In this document: piece by piece, positions 23,139 through 31,712 of the stretch
Position numbering within the stretch: position 1 is the stretch's first letter
How the letters are laid out: every line of letters starts with the position of its first letter
From: Pseudomonas rubra
GTDB taxonomy: Bacteria > Pseudomonadota > Gammaproteobacteria > Pseudomonadales > Pseudomonadaceae
Assembly: GCF_028656935.1 (NCBI RefSeq)
Contig: NZ_JAMDGZ010000021.1
Span: 54,121 to 118,120 of the forward strand
DNA: 64,000 nucleotides
Reading direction: 5' to 3'
Program-made: the position numbers and the translations under genes
Notes under the pieces: generated by a model
Told to the model about the DNA's origin: nothing
The model's input: the letters and a program-made list of their open reading frames with translations, nothing else
Databases searched by the model: none

Positions 23139-24515
23139 ATGTTTGAAAACCTGACCGACCGTCTGTCACAGACGCTGCGCCATGTCACCGGCAAGGCCAA
23201 GCTGACCGAAGACAACATCAAAGACACCCTGCGTGAAGTGCGCATGGCGTTGCTCGAGGCTGACGTCGCCCTGCCGGTGGTCAAGGATTTCGTCAACAAG
23301 ATCAAGGAGCGTGCGGTCGGCACCGAGGTGTCGCGCAGCCTGACTCCGGGCCAGGCGTTCGTGAAGATCGTCCAGGCCGAACTCGAAGGCCTGATGGGCG
23401 CGGCCAACGAAGACCTGGCGCTCAATGCCGCGCCGCCTGCGGTGGTGCTGATGGCCGGTCTGCAGGGCGCGGGCAAGACCACCACCGCCGGCAAGCTGGC
23501 GCGATTCCTCAAGGAGCGCAAGAAGAAGAGCGTGATGGTGGTGTCGGCCGACGTCTACCGTCCGGCGGCGATCAAGCAGCTGGAAACCCTGGCGAGCGAC
23601 ATCGGCGTGACCTTCTTCCCGTCGGACATCAGCCAGAAGCCGGTGGCCATCGCTGAAGCGGCGATTCGCGAAGCCAAGCTCAAGTTCATCGACGTGGTCA
23701 TCGTCGACACAGCCGGTCGTCTGCACATCGACACCGAGATGATGACCGAGATCAAGGACCTGCACGCTGCGGTCAAGCCGATCGAGACGCTGTTCGTGGT
23801 CGACGCCATGACCGGTCAGGACGCCGCCAATACGGCCAAGGCCTTTGGCGATGCGCTGCCATTGACCGGTGTGATCCTGACCAAGGTCGACGGTGACGCC
23901 CGTGGAGGTGCTGCGCTGTCGGTCCGCGCCATCACCGGTAAGCCGATCAAGTTCATCGGTATGGGCGAGAAGAGCGAAGCGCTCGAACCGTTCCACCCGG
24001 ACCGTATCGCTTCGCGAATCCTGGGCATGGGCGACGTGCTCAGCCTGATCGAGCAGGCCGAACAGACCCTCGACAAGGAAAAGGCCGACAAACTGGCCAA
24101 GAAGCTGAAGAAGGGCAAGGGCTTCGACCTCGAAGACTTCCGCGACCAGCTGCAACAAATGAAGAACATGGGTGGCCTGGGCGGCCTGATGGACAAGCTG
24201 CCGAGCATCGGCGGCGTCAACCTGGCCCAGATGGGCAGCGCCCAGGGCGCCGCCGAGAAGCAGTTCAAGCAGATGGAAGCGATCATCAACTCGATGACCC
24301 CGGCCGAGCGCCGCGACCCTGAGCTGATCAGCGGTTCGCGCAAACGCCGTATCGCCCTCGGCTCCGGCACCCAGGTGCAGGATATCGGCCGTCTGATCAA
24401 GCAGCACAAACAGATGCAGAAGATGATGAAGAAGTTTTCTGCCAAAGGCGGCATGGCCAAGATGATGCGCGGCCTCGGTGGCATGATGCCTGGCGGCGGC
24501 ATGCCCAAGCTGTAA
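23139..24515 (+). CDS. ffh: Signal recognition particle protein Ffh
   Basis: Ffh is the SRP54 GTPase that binds signal sequences on ribosome-nascent chains with 4.5S RNA and docks with FtsY at the membrane. The 458-residue product has an N domain (residues 1-90), then a G domain with GLQGAGKTTTAGKLA, VSADVYRPAAIKQLE, VDTAGRLHID, TKVDGDARGGAALS and FIGMGEKSEALEPFHPDRIASRILGMGD. A Met-rich M domain follows, ending LRGLGGMMPGGGMPKL. Length and motifs are normal. Its promoter is probably at 23048. The gap to rpsP holds several hairpins. The 4.5S RNA gene is not nearby. Confidence 0.98.
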   Translation: MFENLTDRLSQTLRHVTGKAKLTEDNIKDTLREVRMALLEADVALPVVKDFVNKIKERAVGTEVSRSLTPGQAFVKIVQAELEGLMGAANEDLALNAAPPAVVLMAGLQGAGKTTTAGKLARFLKERKKKSVMVVSADVYRPAAIKQLETLASDIGVTFFPSDISQKPVAIAEAAIREAKLKFIDVVIVDTAGRLHIDTEMMTEIKDLHAAVKPIETLFVVDAMTGQDAANTAKAFGDALPLTGVILTKVDGDARGGAALSVRAITGKPIKFIGMGEKSEALEPFHPDRIASRILGMGDVLSLIEQAEQTLDKEKADKLAKKLKKGKGFDLEDFRDQLQQMKNMGGLGGLMDKLPSIGGVNLAQMGSAQGAAEKQFKQMEAIINSMTPAERRDPELISGSRKRRIALGSGTQVQDIGRLIKQHKQMQKMMKKFSAKGGMAKMMRGLGGMMPGGGMPKL

Positions 24516-24623
24516 CCCCATTCGGATCGGTGGCCGGGAAACGGGCCGCCGATCAGAATCCCGCCGCGGCGGGACAACGCTGCCTTTATAGAGAGGCGGC
24601 ACTAACCGCAGATCGACAGGCAG

Positions 24624-24648
24624 GCCTTTTTACCCTGCGTAAAAAGGC
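24624..24648 (+). terminator. Perfect 10-bp hairpin between ffh and rpsP
   Basis: gcctttttac (24624-24633) and gtaaaaaggc (24639-24648) pair perfectly around a five-base loop. A second, longer GC-rich hairpin lies nearer the ffh stop (about 24524-24553). No long T-run follows on either strand except within the stem, so this may be a terminator, an RNA-processing site or a ribosomal-operon leader element. Confidence 0.45.
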
Positions 24649-24690
24649 ATTTGCAAAAGTCCGTGTATTCCTTGAGAATATGCGGCCTTT

Positions 24691-24708
24691 CGGGCACCCG
24701 TGTGCCCG
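24691..24708 (+). promoter_or_regulatory. Hairpin in the rpsP leader
   Basis: cgggcac (24691-24697) and gtgcccg (24702-24708) form a 7-bp stem with a CCGT loop, 44 bases before the rpsP ATG. It is in the probable 5' leader of the rpsP-rimM-trmD-rplS operon. A role in operon control is only a guess. Confidence 0.35.
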
Positions 24709-24752
24709 CTGTGCATTATGATTTGCAGCACCGACTACAGGAACGATGTTCA

Positions 24753-25004
24753 ATGCTAACCATCCGTCTTGCCCGTGGTGGCTCTAAAAAGCGCCCATTC
24801 TACACCCTGACCGTGACCGACTCGCGTAACCCGGTTACCGGTTCGCACATCGAGCAGGTTGGTTTCTTCAACCCTATCGCTCGTGGCCAGGAAGTTCGCC
24901 TGTCCGTTAAGCAAGACCGCGTTGCTCACTGGCTGAGCGTTGGCGCACAGCCATCCGAGCGCGTTGCAAAACTGCTGAAAGATGCTGCCAAGGCTGCTGC
25001 CTGA
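24753..25004 (+). CDS. rpsP: 30S ribosomal protein bS16
   Basis: S16 is needed for 30S assembly. The 83-residue protein starts [20 protein letters not shown], the diagnostic N-terminus, and continues with [19 protein letters not shown] and [17 protein letters not shown]. The true start is ATG 24753. An upstream in-frame extension from 24651 adds a non-conserved stretch through the leader hairpin and is rejected. It is the first gene of the conserved rpsP-rimM-trmD-rplS operon, with rimM only five bases downstream. Confidence 0.98.
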   Translation: MLTIRLARGGSKKRPFYTLTVTDSRNPVTGSHIEQVGFFNPIARGQEVRLSVKQDRVAHWLSVGAQPSERVAKLLKDAAKAAA

Positions 25005-25009
25005 ACAGT

Positions 25010-25546
25010 ATGAACGCGACGCCAGAAAAAGCTGATGACCTGATCGTTGTCGGCAAGATTTTTTCGGTTCACGGCGTTCGCGGCGAGGTGAAGGTCTTTT
25101 CCTTTACCGATCCGATTGAAAACCTGTTGGATTACCCGAACTGGACGCTTTGGCACGAAGGCAAGGTAAAACAGGTAGAGCTGGTCAGTGGCCGTTCCAC
25201 TCAAAAGGACCTGGTCGCCAAGCTCAAAGGCCTCGACGATCGTGATGAAGCCCGTCTTCTGAGCGGTTATGAGATTTGTATCTCGCGAAGCCTTTTGCCC
25301 AACCTGTCTTCCGACGAGTACTACTGGTACCAGTTGGTGGGTCTGAAAGTCATCAATCAGGACGAACAGCTGTTCGGCAAGATTGATCACCTGTTGGAGA
25401 CCGGCGCGAACGATGTAATGGTGGTCAAGCCCTGCGCGGGCAGCCTGGATGATCGAGAACGCCTGTTGCCCTATACCGAGCAATGCGTGTTGAAGATCGA
25501 TCTGGTTGCAGGCGAAATGAGGGTCGAATGGGACGCGGACTTCTAA
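25010..25546 (+). CDS. rimM: 16S rRNA processing/ribosome maturation factor RimM
   Basis: RimM binds S19 and helps mature the 30S head. The 178-residue protein has an N-terminal RimM domain (DLIVVGKIFSVHGVRGEVKV, FSFTDPIENLLDY) and a C-terminal PRC-barrel domain (YYWYQLVGLKVINQDEQLFGKIDHLLETGANDVMVV, LLPYTEQCVLKID). The size and order are standard. The start follows the rpsP stop by five bases and the stop precedes trmD by three. Confidence 0.98.
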   Translation: MNATPEKADDLIVVGKIFSVHGVRGEVKVFSFTDPIENLLDYPNWTLWHEGKVKQVELVSGRSTQKDLVAKLKGLDDRDEARLLSGYEICISRSLLPNLSSDEYYWYQLVGLKVINQDEQLFGKIDHLLETGANDVMVVKPCAGSLDDRERLLPYTEQCVLKIDLVAGEMRVEWDADF

Positions 25547-25549
25547 GCA

Positions 25550-26302
25550 ATGGCCAGCCTGCGCGTAGACGTCATCACGCTGTTCCCCGAGATGTTCTCG
25601 GCCATCAGTGAGTACGGCATTACCAGCCGCGCGGTGAAACAGGGGTTGTTGCAACTGACCTGCTGGAACCCGCGGGACTACACCACAGATCGTCACCACA
25701 CGGTGGATGATCGGCCGTTTGGCGGTGGTCCGGGCATGGTGATGAAGATCAAGCCTCTGGAAGACGCCCTGGTGAATGCCAGGCAGGCAACCGGAGAGGC
25801 GGCGAAGGTGATTTACCTGAGCCCACAAGGCCGCAAGCTGACTCAGTCGGCGGTCAAAGACCTGGCGAAGCACGAATCGTTGATTCTGATAGCCGGTCGA
25901 TATGAAGGCATCGACGAGCGCTTTATTGAGGCTCATGTCGATGAAGAGTGGTCGATTGGAGACTATGTCCTGTCTGGCGGCGAGCTGCCGGCGATGGTCC
26001 TGATCGATGCGGTTACACGGCTGCTGCCCGGAGCTTTAGGGCATGCGGACTCGGCGGAGGAAGACTCCTTCACCGATGGTCTGCTTGATTGCCCGCACTA
26101 CACCCGACCTGAGGTGTATGCGGATCAGCGTGTTCCCGACGTGTTGCTTAGTGGCAACCATGCACACATCCGGCGATGGCGTTTACAGCAGTCCCTTGGG
26201 CGGACCTATGAACGACGCGTCGATCTTCTGGAAAGTCGCTCACTTTCTGGAGAAGAGAAGAAGCTGCTGGCGGAATACCTCCGTGAGCGGGACGATAGTT
26301 AA
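25550..26302 (+). CDS. trmD: tRNA (guanine-N1)-methyltransferase TrmD
   Basis: TrmD methylates G37 of tRNAs next to the anticodon, using S-adenosylmethionine bound in a deep trefoil knot. The 250-residue product starts [20 protein letters not shown]. It contains the knot motifs [42 protein letters not shown] and, near the end, [13 protein letters not shown]. It is a normal-length copy in the conserved operon. A 43-base gap with a hairpin separates it from rplS. Confidence 0.98.
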   Translation: MASLRVDVITLFPEMFSAISEYGITSRAVKQGLLQLTCWNPRDYTTDRHHTVDDRPFGGGPGMVMKIKPLEDALVNARQATGEAAKVIYLSPQGRKLTQSAVKDLAKHESLILIAGRYEGIDERFIEAHVDEEWSIGDYVLSGGELPAMVLIDAVTRLLPGALGHADSAEEDSFTDGLLDCPHYTRPEVYADQRVPDVLLSGNHAHIRRWRLQQSLGRTYERRVDLLESRSLSGEEKKLLAEYLRERDDS

Positions 26303-26311
26303 CGTATCGAT

Positions 26312-26332
26312 GGTAAATCCAATTGGTTTACC
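26312..26332 (+). promoter_or_regulatory. Hairpin immediately upstream of the rplS ribosome-binding site
   Basis: ggtaaatc pairs with ggtttacc (eight pairs including one G-T) around a short CAATT loop. The stem ends three bases before TTAGGAG, the rplS ribosome-binding site. It could couple trmD and rplS expression or tune L19 translation. Function is inferred from position only. Confidence 0.4.
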
Positions 26333-26345
26333 TTAGGAGCACAGC

Positions 26346-26696
26346 ATGACCAACAAAATCATTCTTGCACTCGAAGCAGAGCAGATGACCAAAGAGATCC
26401 CGACCTTTGCCCCGGGCGACACCGTTGTCGTTCAGGTGAAAGTGAAGGAAGGCGATCGTTCGCGTCTGCAGGCTTTCGAAGGCGTTGTCATTGCCAAGCG
26501 TAACCGTGGTGTGAACAGTGCTTTCACTGTTCGCAAGATCTCCAACGGTGTTGGCGTTGAGCGTACTTTCCAGACCTACAGCCCGCAAATCGACAGCCTG
26601 GCCGTGAAACGTCGTGGTGACGTGCGTAAAGCCAAGCTGTACTACCTGCGTGACCTGTCCGGTAAAGCCGCTCGCATCAAGGAAAAACTGTCCTGA
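26346..26696 (+). CDS. rplS: 50S ribosomal protein bL19
   Basis: L19 sits at the 30S-50S interface. The 116-residue product has the family core: [59 protein letters not shown], followed by [42 protein letters not shown] at 26335-26339 precedes ATG 26346. It ends the operon, and a strong intrinsic terminator follows 34 bases downstream. Confidence 0.98.
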   Translation: MTNKIILALEAEQMTKEIPTFAPGDTVVVQVKVKEGDRSRLQAFEGVVIAKRNRGVNSAFTVRKISNGVGVERTFQTYSPQIDSLAVKRRGDVRKAKLYYLRDLSGKAARIKEKLS

Positions 26697-26730
26697 GGAC
26701 AGCTTGACCGGTGGCTACGGCCACCATGCG

Positions 26731-26758
26731 AAAAAAGCAGCCTTCGGGCTGCTTTTTT
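26731..26758 (+). terminator. Intrinsic terminator of the rpsP-rplS operon
   Basis: AAAAAAGCAGCC-TTCG-GGCTGCTTTTTT is a perfect stem with a stable UUCG-type tetraloop and a six-T tail. Because of the A-run on the left arm it can work in both directions, but only the rightward operon ends here. Confidence 0.95.
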
Positions 26759-26791
26759 GTTGTCTGAATTTTGTCGTCCTATGTGAAGCCC

Positions 26792-27199
26792 ATGAGCCCC
26801 AGAGAGCAGGAAATCGAACGCCGCACCGAACTGTCGGTGACCCGCGTGACCAAGGCGGTATTCCCGTCCACCACCAACCACCACAACACCCTGTTCGGCG
26901 GCACCGCACTGGCCTGGATGGACGAAGTCTCGTTCATCGCCGCCACACGCTTTTGTCGTTTGCCGCTGGTAACGGTGTCGACCGACCGTATCGACTTCAA
27001 GCACCCGATTGCCGCCGGCTCCATCGTCGAGTTGGTCGGGCGAGTAGTCACGGTGGGTAACACCAGCCTCAAGGTCGAGGTCGAGGTGTTTGTCGAAAGC
27101 ATGAGCTGTGACAGCCGCGAAAAGGCCATTCATGGCCTGTTCAGCTTTGTTGCCATCGATGAAGACAAGCGCCCGGTGCCCGTTTTGCCAGGCTTCTAA
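26792..27199 (+). CDS. Acyl-CoA thioesterase (hotdog fold, YciA-like)
   Basis: The 135-residue product from ATG 26792 has the hotdog thioesterase core: FPSTTNHHNTLFGGTALAWMDEVSFIAATRF, in which the H-x-x-x-x-x-F-G-G and following Asp are the catalytic region, then VTVSTDRIDFKHPIAAGSIVELVGRV. It should hydrolyse acyl-CoA esters in the cytoplasm. A TTG at 26771 would extend it by seven residues. Its last four bases overlap the end of the convergent antiporter gene, and no terminator is visible between them. Confidence 0.85.
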   Translation: MSPREQEIERRTELSVTRVTKAVFPSTTNHHNTLFGGTALAWMDEVSFIAATRFCRLPLVTVSTDRIDFKHPIAAGSIVELVGRVVTVGNTSLKVEVEVFVESMSCDSREKAIHGLFSFVAIDEDKRPVPVLPGF

Positions 27200-29007
27200 C
27201 CGCTTCTTCCCTCCTGCGGTTGAACCAACGCCACCAACGTCCAGCCGGGCCCCGGCTTGAGCACGCTGTCTGGTCCGAACACGTGCACCCAGCCACTGCC
27301 ATCGCGGGCAAACAGCACGTTTGCCCGGTCTCCATGCAGCGCTTGGTAATCCGCCCAGGCAAAGCCTTCAGTGAGGTTGGTGCTGTACAGCTCGGCGCCC
27401 TTGTGCAGCATTGCAGCCAACTGCCCATAGGTCAGCGGCTGGCTCCCCAGTGTTTGCCCGCGGTGTTCGTCGCTGGCCCGGTGCTTGTCGCTACGCTTGG
27501 CCTCCAGGCCACTGGCCAGGACGAACAGCCGCTGCGCACCAAAGTCATGATGAAAGCGCGTGCAGGCCAGGGTATTGAGCTCTCCTGCGGGTGACAGCCC
27601 GAGCAGATGGCCCAGCCCGACCAGGTCCAGGTGAGCATCGGCATGTTGCGAGGCAGGGTGGCCGAAATAGGTCGGCAACCCCTCCATGCGCGCGGCGCGG
27701 ATGTTCTCCCAGCTGGAATCGGCGAGCAGCACCCGGCAGTCGAGTTGCTGCAACGCCTTGGCCATGGCCCGGGCCGGTTGGTTGGCGCCGACGATCAGAA
27801 AGCCGCTGGGCGCCGGCTCCGCGACCTTGAGCAGGCGCGCCAAGGGGCGTGAGGTGGCGCTCTGCAGCACCACAGTGCCAATGATTACGGCGAAGGTCAG
27901 CGGCACCAGCAACAAAGCGCCTTGATGCCCGGTCTCGTGCAGGCGAATGGCAAAAATTGCCGACACCGCAGCGGCAACGATGCCCCGCGGGGCGATCCAG
28001 GCGAGCAGGGCACGTTCGCGCCAGTTCAATTGCGAGCCGAAGGTCGACAACGCGACGTTCAGCGGCCGTGCAACGAACTGGATGATCAGCAGCAAGGCCA
28101 GCACCGCCGGGCCCAGGCCGATCAGGGCGTCAAGGTCCAGGCGCGCCGCCAGGAGGATGAACAGCCCGGAGATCAGCAGCACGCTGAGGTTTTCCTTGAA
28201 GTGCAGGATCTGCCGCACGTCCACGCCTTTCATGTTGGCCAGCCACATGCCCATGAGGGTGACCGCCAGCAGCCCCGATTCGTGCATCACCTGGTTGGCG
28301 GCAATGAAAATCCCCAGCACTGCTGCCAGCGACGCCAGGTTGTGCAAATACTCCGGCAGCCACTGGTGGCGCATGACCTGGCCGAGCAACCAGCCACCGG
28401 CGACACCAAAAGCACTGCCGCAGGCAATCACCCCGGCAAAGGTCAGCAGGCTATGGCTCAAGCCATCCCCGGCGGCGCTGGCAATAATGAAGCTGTACAC
28501 CACCACCGCCAGCAGTGCACCGATCGGGTCGATGACGATGCCCTCCCAGCGCAGGATGTTGGCAATCGTCGCTTTGGGCCGCACCACCCGCAGCATCGGG
28601 ATGATCACGGTTGGCCCGGTGACCAGGGTCAGGGTGCCGAACAGAGTTGCCAGCAACCAGTCGAACCCCAGCAACCAATGGGTCGCCAGGGTGATCACCA
28701 ACCAGGTCGACAACGCGCCGAGGGTGACCATGCGTTGCACCACGTTGCCGATGTCTTGCCATTGCGACAGGTGCAGGGTCAGGCTGCCTTCGAACAGGAT
28801 CAGCGCCACCGCTAGCGACACCAGCGGCATCAGCAGCGGGCCGAACAGTGCTTGTGGGTCGAGCCAGCCCAACACGGGGCCGGCAAGAATGCCGCTGAGC
28901 AGCAGGAACAGGATCGCCGGTAGCTTCAGGCGCCAGGCCAGCCATTGGCAGCACAGCGCCGCCAGCCCTATCCCGCCAAATGCCAGCAATATCTGTTGTT
29001 CGTTCAT
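27196..29007 (-). CDS. Cation/proton antiporter of the CPA1 type with TrkA-like tail
   Basis: The 603-residue protein has an N-terminal membrane domain of about 12 helices with LPAILFLLLSGILAGPVLG, ALILFEGSLTLHL, TLVTGPTVIIPMLR (the T-G-P unwound helix) and IDPIGALLAVVVY, in which the Asp is the likely ion-binding residue. A NAD-binding-like TrkA-N domain follows (GFLIVGANQPARAMAKALQQLDCRVLLADSS) and then a C-terminal regulatory domain. It probably exchanges sodium or potassium for protons at the inner membrane. The stop overlaps the stop of the thioesterase gene. It is divergent from xerD. Confidence 0.87.
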   Translation of the reverse strand: MNEQQILLAFGGIGLAALCCQWLAWRLKLPAILFLLLSGILAGPVLGWLDPQALFGPLLMPLVSLAVALILFEGSLTLHLSQWQDIGNVVQRMVTLGALSTWLVITLATHWLLGFDWLLATLFGTLTLVTGPTVIIPMLRVVRPKATIANILRWEGIVIDPIGALLAVVVYSFIIASAAGDGLSHSLLTFAGVIACGSAFGVAGGWLLGQVMRHQWLPEYLHNLASLAAVLGIFIAANQVMHESGLLAVTLMGMWLANMKGVDVRQILHFKENLSVLLISGLFILLAARLDLDALIGLGPAVLALLLIIQFVARPLNVALSTFGSQLNWRERALLAWIAPRGIVAAAVSAIFAIRLHETGHQGALLLVPLTFAVIIGTVVLQSATSRPLARLLKVAEPAPSGFLIVGANQPARAMAKALQQLDCRVLLADSSWENIRAARMEGLPTYFGHPASQHADAHLDLVGLGHLLGLSPAGELNTLACTRFHHDFGAQRLFVLASGLEAKRSDKHRASDEHRGQTLGSQPLTYGQLAAMLHKGAELYSTNLTEGFAWADYQALHGDRANVLFARDGSGWVHVFGPDSVLKPGPGWTLVALVQPQEGRSG

Positions 29008-29083
29008 TCGGGCTCCCTATGCTGGCAGTGTTATGGAAGACTAGCGGCAATTTTTCGTTTACGTCACCCGCCGCAGAGTTGTC

Positions 29084-29980
29084 ATGCCCGCTATCGAACA
29101 TCCGCTTATTGATCAGTTCCTTGATGCCCTGTGGCTGGAAAAGGGCCTGGCTGACAACACCCGTGATTCCTACCGCAGTGACCTGGCACTGTTCAATGGC
29201 TGGCTCAAGGAGCAGGGCATCGAGCTGCCCAACGCCGGGCGCGAACTGATCCTCGATCACCTGGCCTGGCGCCTGGCGCAGGGCTACAAACCTCGCTCGA
29301 CGGCACGTTTTCTCTCGGGTGTGCGTGGTTTTTATCGCTACTTGCTGCGGGAAAAGCTGATCGGGATCGATCCGACCCTGCAGGTCGAGATGCCACAACT
29401 GGGGCGGCCGCTGCCCAAATCCCTGTCGGAGGCTGACGTCGAGGCATTGTTGCAGGCACCGGACCTGAGTGAGCCGATTGGCCAGCGCGACCGGGCTATG
29501 CTCGAAGTGCTGTACGCCTGTGGCCTGCGCGTGACCGAACTGGTCAGCCTGACCCTGGACCAGGTCAACCTGCGCCAGGGAGTGCTGCGGGTGATGGGCA
29601 AGGGCAGCAAGGAACGCCTGGTGCCTATGGGCGAAGAGGCGGTGGTGTGGATCGAGCGTTTCCTGCGCGACGGCCGTAACGAGCTGCTGGGCGGGCGCCC
29701 CAGCGACGTGCTGTTCCCCAGCCAGCGCGGCGAGCAGATGACCCGCCAGACCTTCTGGCACCGCATCAAGCACCAGGCGTTGGTGGCCGGAATCGACAAG
29801 AGCCTGTCACCGCATACCCTGCGCCATGCCTTCGCCACCCACCTGCTCAACCACGGCGCCGACCTGCGGGTGGTGCAGATGCTGCTGGGCCACAGCGACC
29901 TGTCGACCACGCAGATCTACACCCATGTGGCGCGGGCGCGGTTGCAGGAGTTGCATGCGCAGCATCATCCGCGGGGATAA
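29084..29980 (+). CDS. xerD: Tyrosine recombinase XerD
   Basis: XerD, with XerC and FtsK, resolves chromosome dimers at dif. The 298-residue product has the SAM-like N-terminal domain and a full catalytic set: R149 (YACGLRVTELV), K173 (GKGSKERLVP), H244 and R247 (SPHTLRHAFATHLL), H270 (LLGHSDLSTTQ) and Y279 (IYTHV). Length and the C-terminal ARARLQELHAQHHPRG tail match XerD, not phage integrases. The usual neighbour dsbC is displaced here by an extra gene. No dif-like site was looked for beyond the window. Confidence 0.96.
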   Translation: MPAIEHPLIDQFLDALWLEKGLADNTRDSYRSDLALFNGWLKEQGIELPNAGRELILDHLAWRLAQGYKPRSTARFLSGVRGFYRYLLREKLIGIDPTLQVEMPQLGRPLPKSLSEADVEALLQAPDLSEPIGQRDRAMLEVLYACGLRVTELVSLTLDQVNLRQGVLRVMGKGSKERLVPMGEEAVVWIERFLRDGRNELLGGRPSDVLFPSQRGEQMTRQTFWHRIKHQALVAGIDKSLSPHTLRHAFATHLLNHGADLRVVQMLLGHSDLSTTQIYTHVARARLQELHAQHHPRG

Positions 29981-30054
29981 ACGGTGTTTTCTGACAGATT
30001 GACCCATGTTGAGCCTGTAGTGTTGAGTTTTTTATCACTCAATGGGTTTGTAAA

Positions 30055-30747
30055 ATGCTAGTAGATGCGTTGTCCAGTGTTCGGATGTTCAACGAACCGA
30101 AGTCGAGCACTTCGCAATCGATCCAGTTCAGCGCCCAGCCTGCTGTCGCCTCTTCAACGATGCCCGTGGCCGATACAGTGACCGGGCAATTGGATTCGCT
30201 GCTAGGTGACCGCTACTCGTTGGTGTTTGTTGGTTATTCGGGGCTTGGGTATGCCGACTCCGCAGGCATGTTGGAGAAAGCTGAAACATGCATCCGGGAG
30301 GCACTGACCAAGCATTCTGACGGTATCAACGTGGTCATTGGCGCTACCGAAGATGGTATTGGTGAGATCTACGGGTTGGTGCAGGGCAAGGCTGAACTGA
30401 AGGAAAAGGTAACTTTGCTCGGCATCGTTTCTGTGGCAGCGCAGGATTGGGGAGTAGCGATTGAAGAAGAAAACGTGGTCTTTGTTGAGGATCCCGGCAA
30501 TACCTGGCAGGTAAAAAACGCCGAGGGGTATTCCTACACACTTTACCCTGCCCAAAAAAACGGCGAGTTGCTGGCCATGGGAGGCGGAGCGGTTGCGCTG
30601 GAAGAGCTGGATCAGGCCAGGGAACGGGGCGTTGAAGTGAACATCTTTGATTTTGCCGCTGATCCGCAAAGGCTGCAGGCGAAACTCAAGCCCGAGCAAT
30701 CATCGACTGAGTTGATGCCGGTTCGCGGCCAGTACTTTCCCGAGTAA
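30055..30747 (+). CDS. Orphan protein with Rossmann/SLOG-like core, inserted between xerD and dsbC
   Basis: I do not recognise this 230-residue protein. Its first 45 residues are Ser/Thr/Gln/Pro-rich and low in charge, and look disordered. A globular region then alternates strands and helices: SLVFVGYSGLGYADS, a helix around CIREAL, INVVIGATEDGIGEIYG, VTLLGIVS, VVFVED, LLAMGGGAVALEELDQAR and VEVNIFDF. The glycine-rich turns and the G-G-G-A-V-A-L-E-E-L segment resemble SLOG-type nucleotide-binding Rossmann folds, at low confidence. There is no signal peptide or membrane helix. Hand-counted G+C is about 54% over 30181-30600, against 68% in a 60-base stretch of xerD (29521-29580). The ribosome-binding site is poor, and Met 11 (30085) could be the start. 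TTGAGC at 30009 and TTTATC at 30031 could be its own promoter. Lateral gain is likely. Confidence 0.65.
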   Translation: MLVDALSSVRMFNEPKSSTSQSIQFSAQPAVASSTMPVADTVTGQLDSLLGDRYSLVFVGYSGLGYADSAGMLEKAETCIREALTKHSDGINVVIGATEDGIGEIYGLVQGKAELKEKVTLLGIVSVAAQDWGVAIEEENVVFVEDPGNTWQVKNAEGYSYTLYPAQKNGELLAMGGGAVALEELDQARERGVEVNIFDFAADPQRLQAKLKPEQSSTELMPVRGQYFPE

Positions 30748-30904
30748 CCGGGTTGCGCAGGACTCTGCTTGACGGGCGCGTCATGGTCGGTCATGGATGA
30801 CCTTCTGTGTTAGGCTTGACCGGTTTGCACCGAGGGCTGCAATGACACCCCGTTTTCAGTACGGGCGTGCTGCATCCGGCCCCTGTCCGCCTTCAGGAGT
30901 TCCC

Positions 30905-31633
30905 ATGCGCGTGACCCAGATTTTCGCCGCCGCCGCCCTGGCGCTGGTCAGTACCTTTGTCTCAGCCACCGACAACGCCGAGCAGGCGATTCGCAAGACC
31001 CTGCAGTCCCTTGAGCTGGGGGTGCCGGTCGACAGCGTTGCCAGCAGCCCGCTCAACGGTCTGTATGAAGTCAAACTCGAAGGCGGCCGGGTGCTGTATG
31101 CCAGTGGTGACGGCCAGTTCGTCATGCAGGGCTACCTGTTCCAGATCCAGGACGGCAAGCCGGTCAACCTGACCGAGAAAACCGAACGGCAGGCCATCGC
31201 CAAGACCATCAATGCCATTCCAGCGGCCGAGATGGTGGTTTATCCTGCCAAGGGCGAAACCAAGTCGCACATCACCGTGTTTACCGACACCACCTGCCCG
31301 TACTGCCACAAGCTGCACGCCGAAGTGCCCGAGCTCAACCGTCGCGGTATCGAAGTGCGCTACGTCGCCTTCCCGCGCCAGGGCCTGGGCTCGCCGGGTG
31401 ACGAGCAGTTGCAGGCGGTCTGGTGCTCGAGCGACCGCAAGGCGGCGCTGGACAAAATGGTCGACGGCAAGGAAATCAAGGCTGCCAAGTGCACCAACCC
31501 GGTCGGCAAGCAGTTCGCCCTGGGCCAGTCGATCGGCGTCAATGGCACGCCGGCCATCGTCCTGGAAAACGGCCAGGTAATTCCCGGCTACCAGCCGGCG
31601 CCGCAAGTGGCCAAGCTGGCCCTGGCCAAGTAA
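30905..31633 (+). CDS. dsbC: Periplasmic disulfide isomerase DsbC
   Basis: DsbC reshuffles wrong disulfides in the periplasm. I start at ATG 30905, with AGGAG just upstream, giving 242 residues with a Sec signal peptide (cleavage after VSA, about residue 20). The N-terminal dimerisation domain contains VPVDSVASSPLNGLYEVKLEGGRVLYASGDGQFVMQG. The thioredoxin domain has FTDTTCPYCHKLH with the active pair C131/C134, a second cysteine pair (WCSS and AKCTNP), and the cis-Pro loop GVNGTPAIVLENG. An upstream in-frame extension from 30797 is rejected because it would hide the signal peptide. Confidence 0.96.
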   Translation: MRVTQIFAAAALALVSTFVSATDNAEQAIRKTLQSLELGVPVDSVASSPLNGLYEVKLEGGRVLYASGDGQFVMQGYLFQIQDGKPVNLTEKTERQAIAKTINAIPAAEMVVYPAKGETKSHITVFTDTTCPYCHKLHAEVPELNRRGIEVRYVAFPRQGLGSPGDEQLQAVWCSSDRKAALDKMVDGKEIKAAKCTNPVGKQFALGQSIGVNGTPAIVLENGQVIPGYQPAPQVAKLALAK

Positions 31634-31712
31634 TTCAATCGAAAGCCGTTGCCTTGGGGTGACGGCAGTTTCACGATCGGCTGCCAGCCGGTCGTTTCAT
31701 GGGGAGTTCACA

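Noticed and set aside
23166..24602. 478-residue frame antisense to ffh
   Set aside because: It is a composition artefact, His/Asp/Leu-rich with no domain.
27922..29044. Two long plus-strand frames opposite the antiporter gene
   Set aside because: They are shadow frames, and the antiporter frame has membrane helices and known motifs.
29981..30054. Type III secretion (hrp) promoter before the orphan gene
   Set aside because: No GGAACC-N15/16-CCAC-type sequence is present, so the effector idea has no promoter support.
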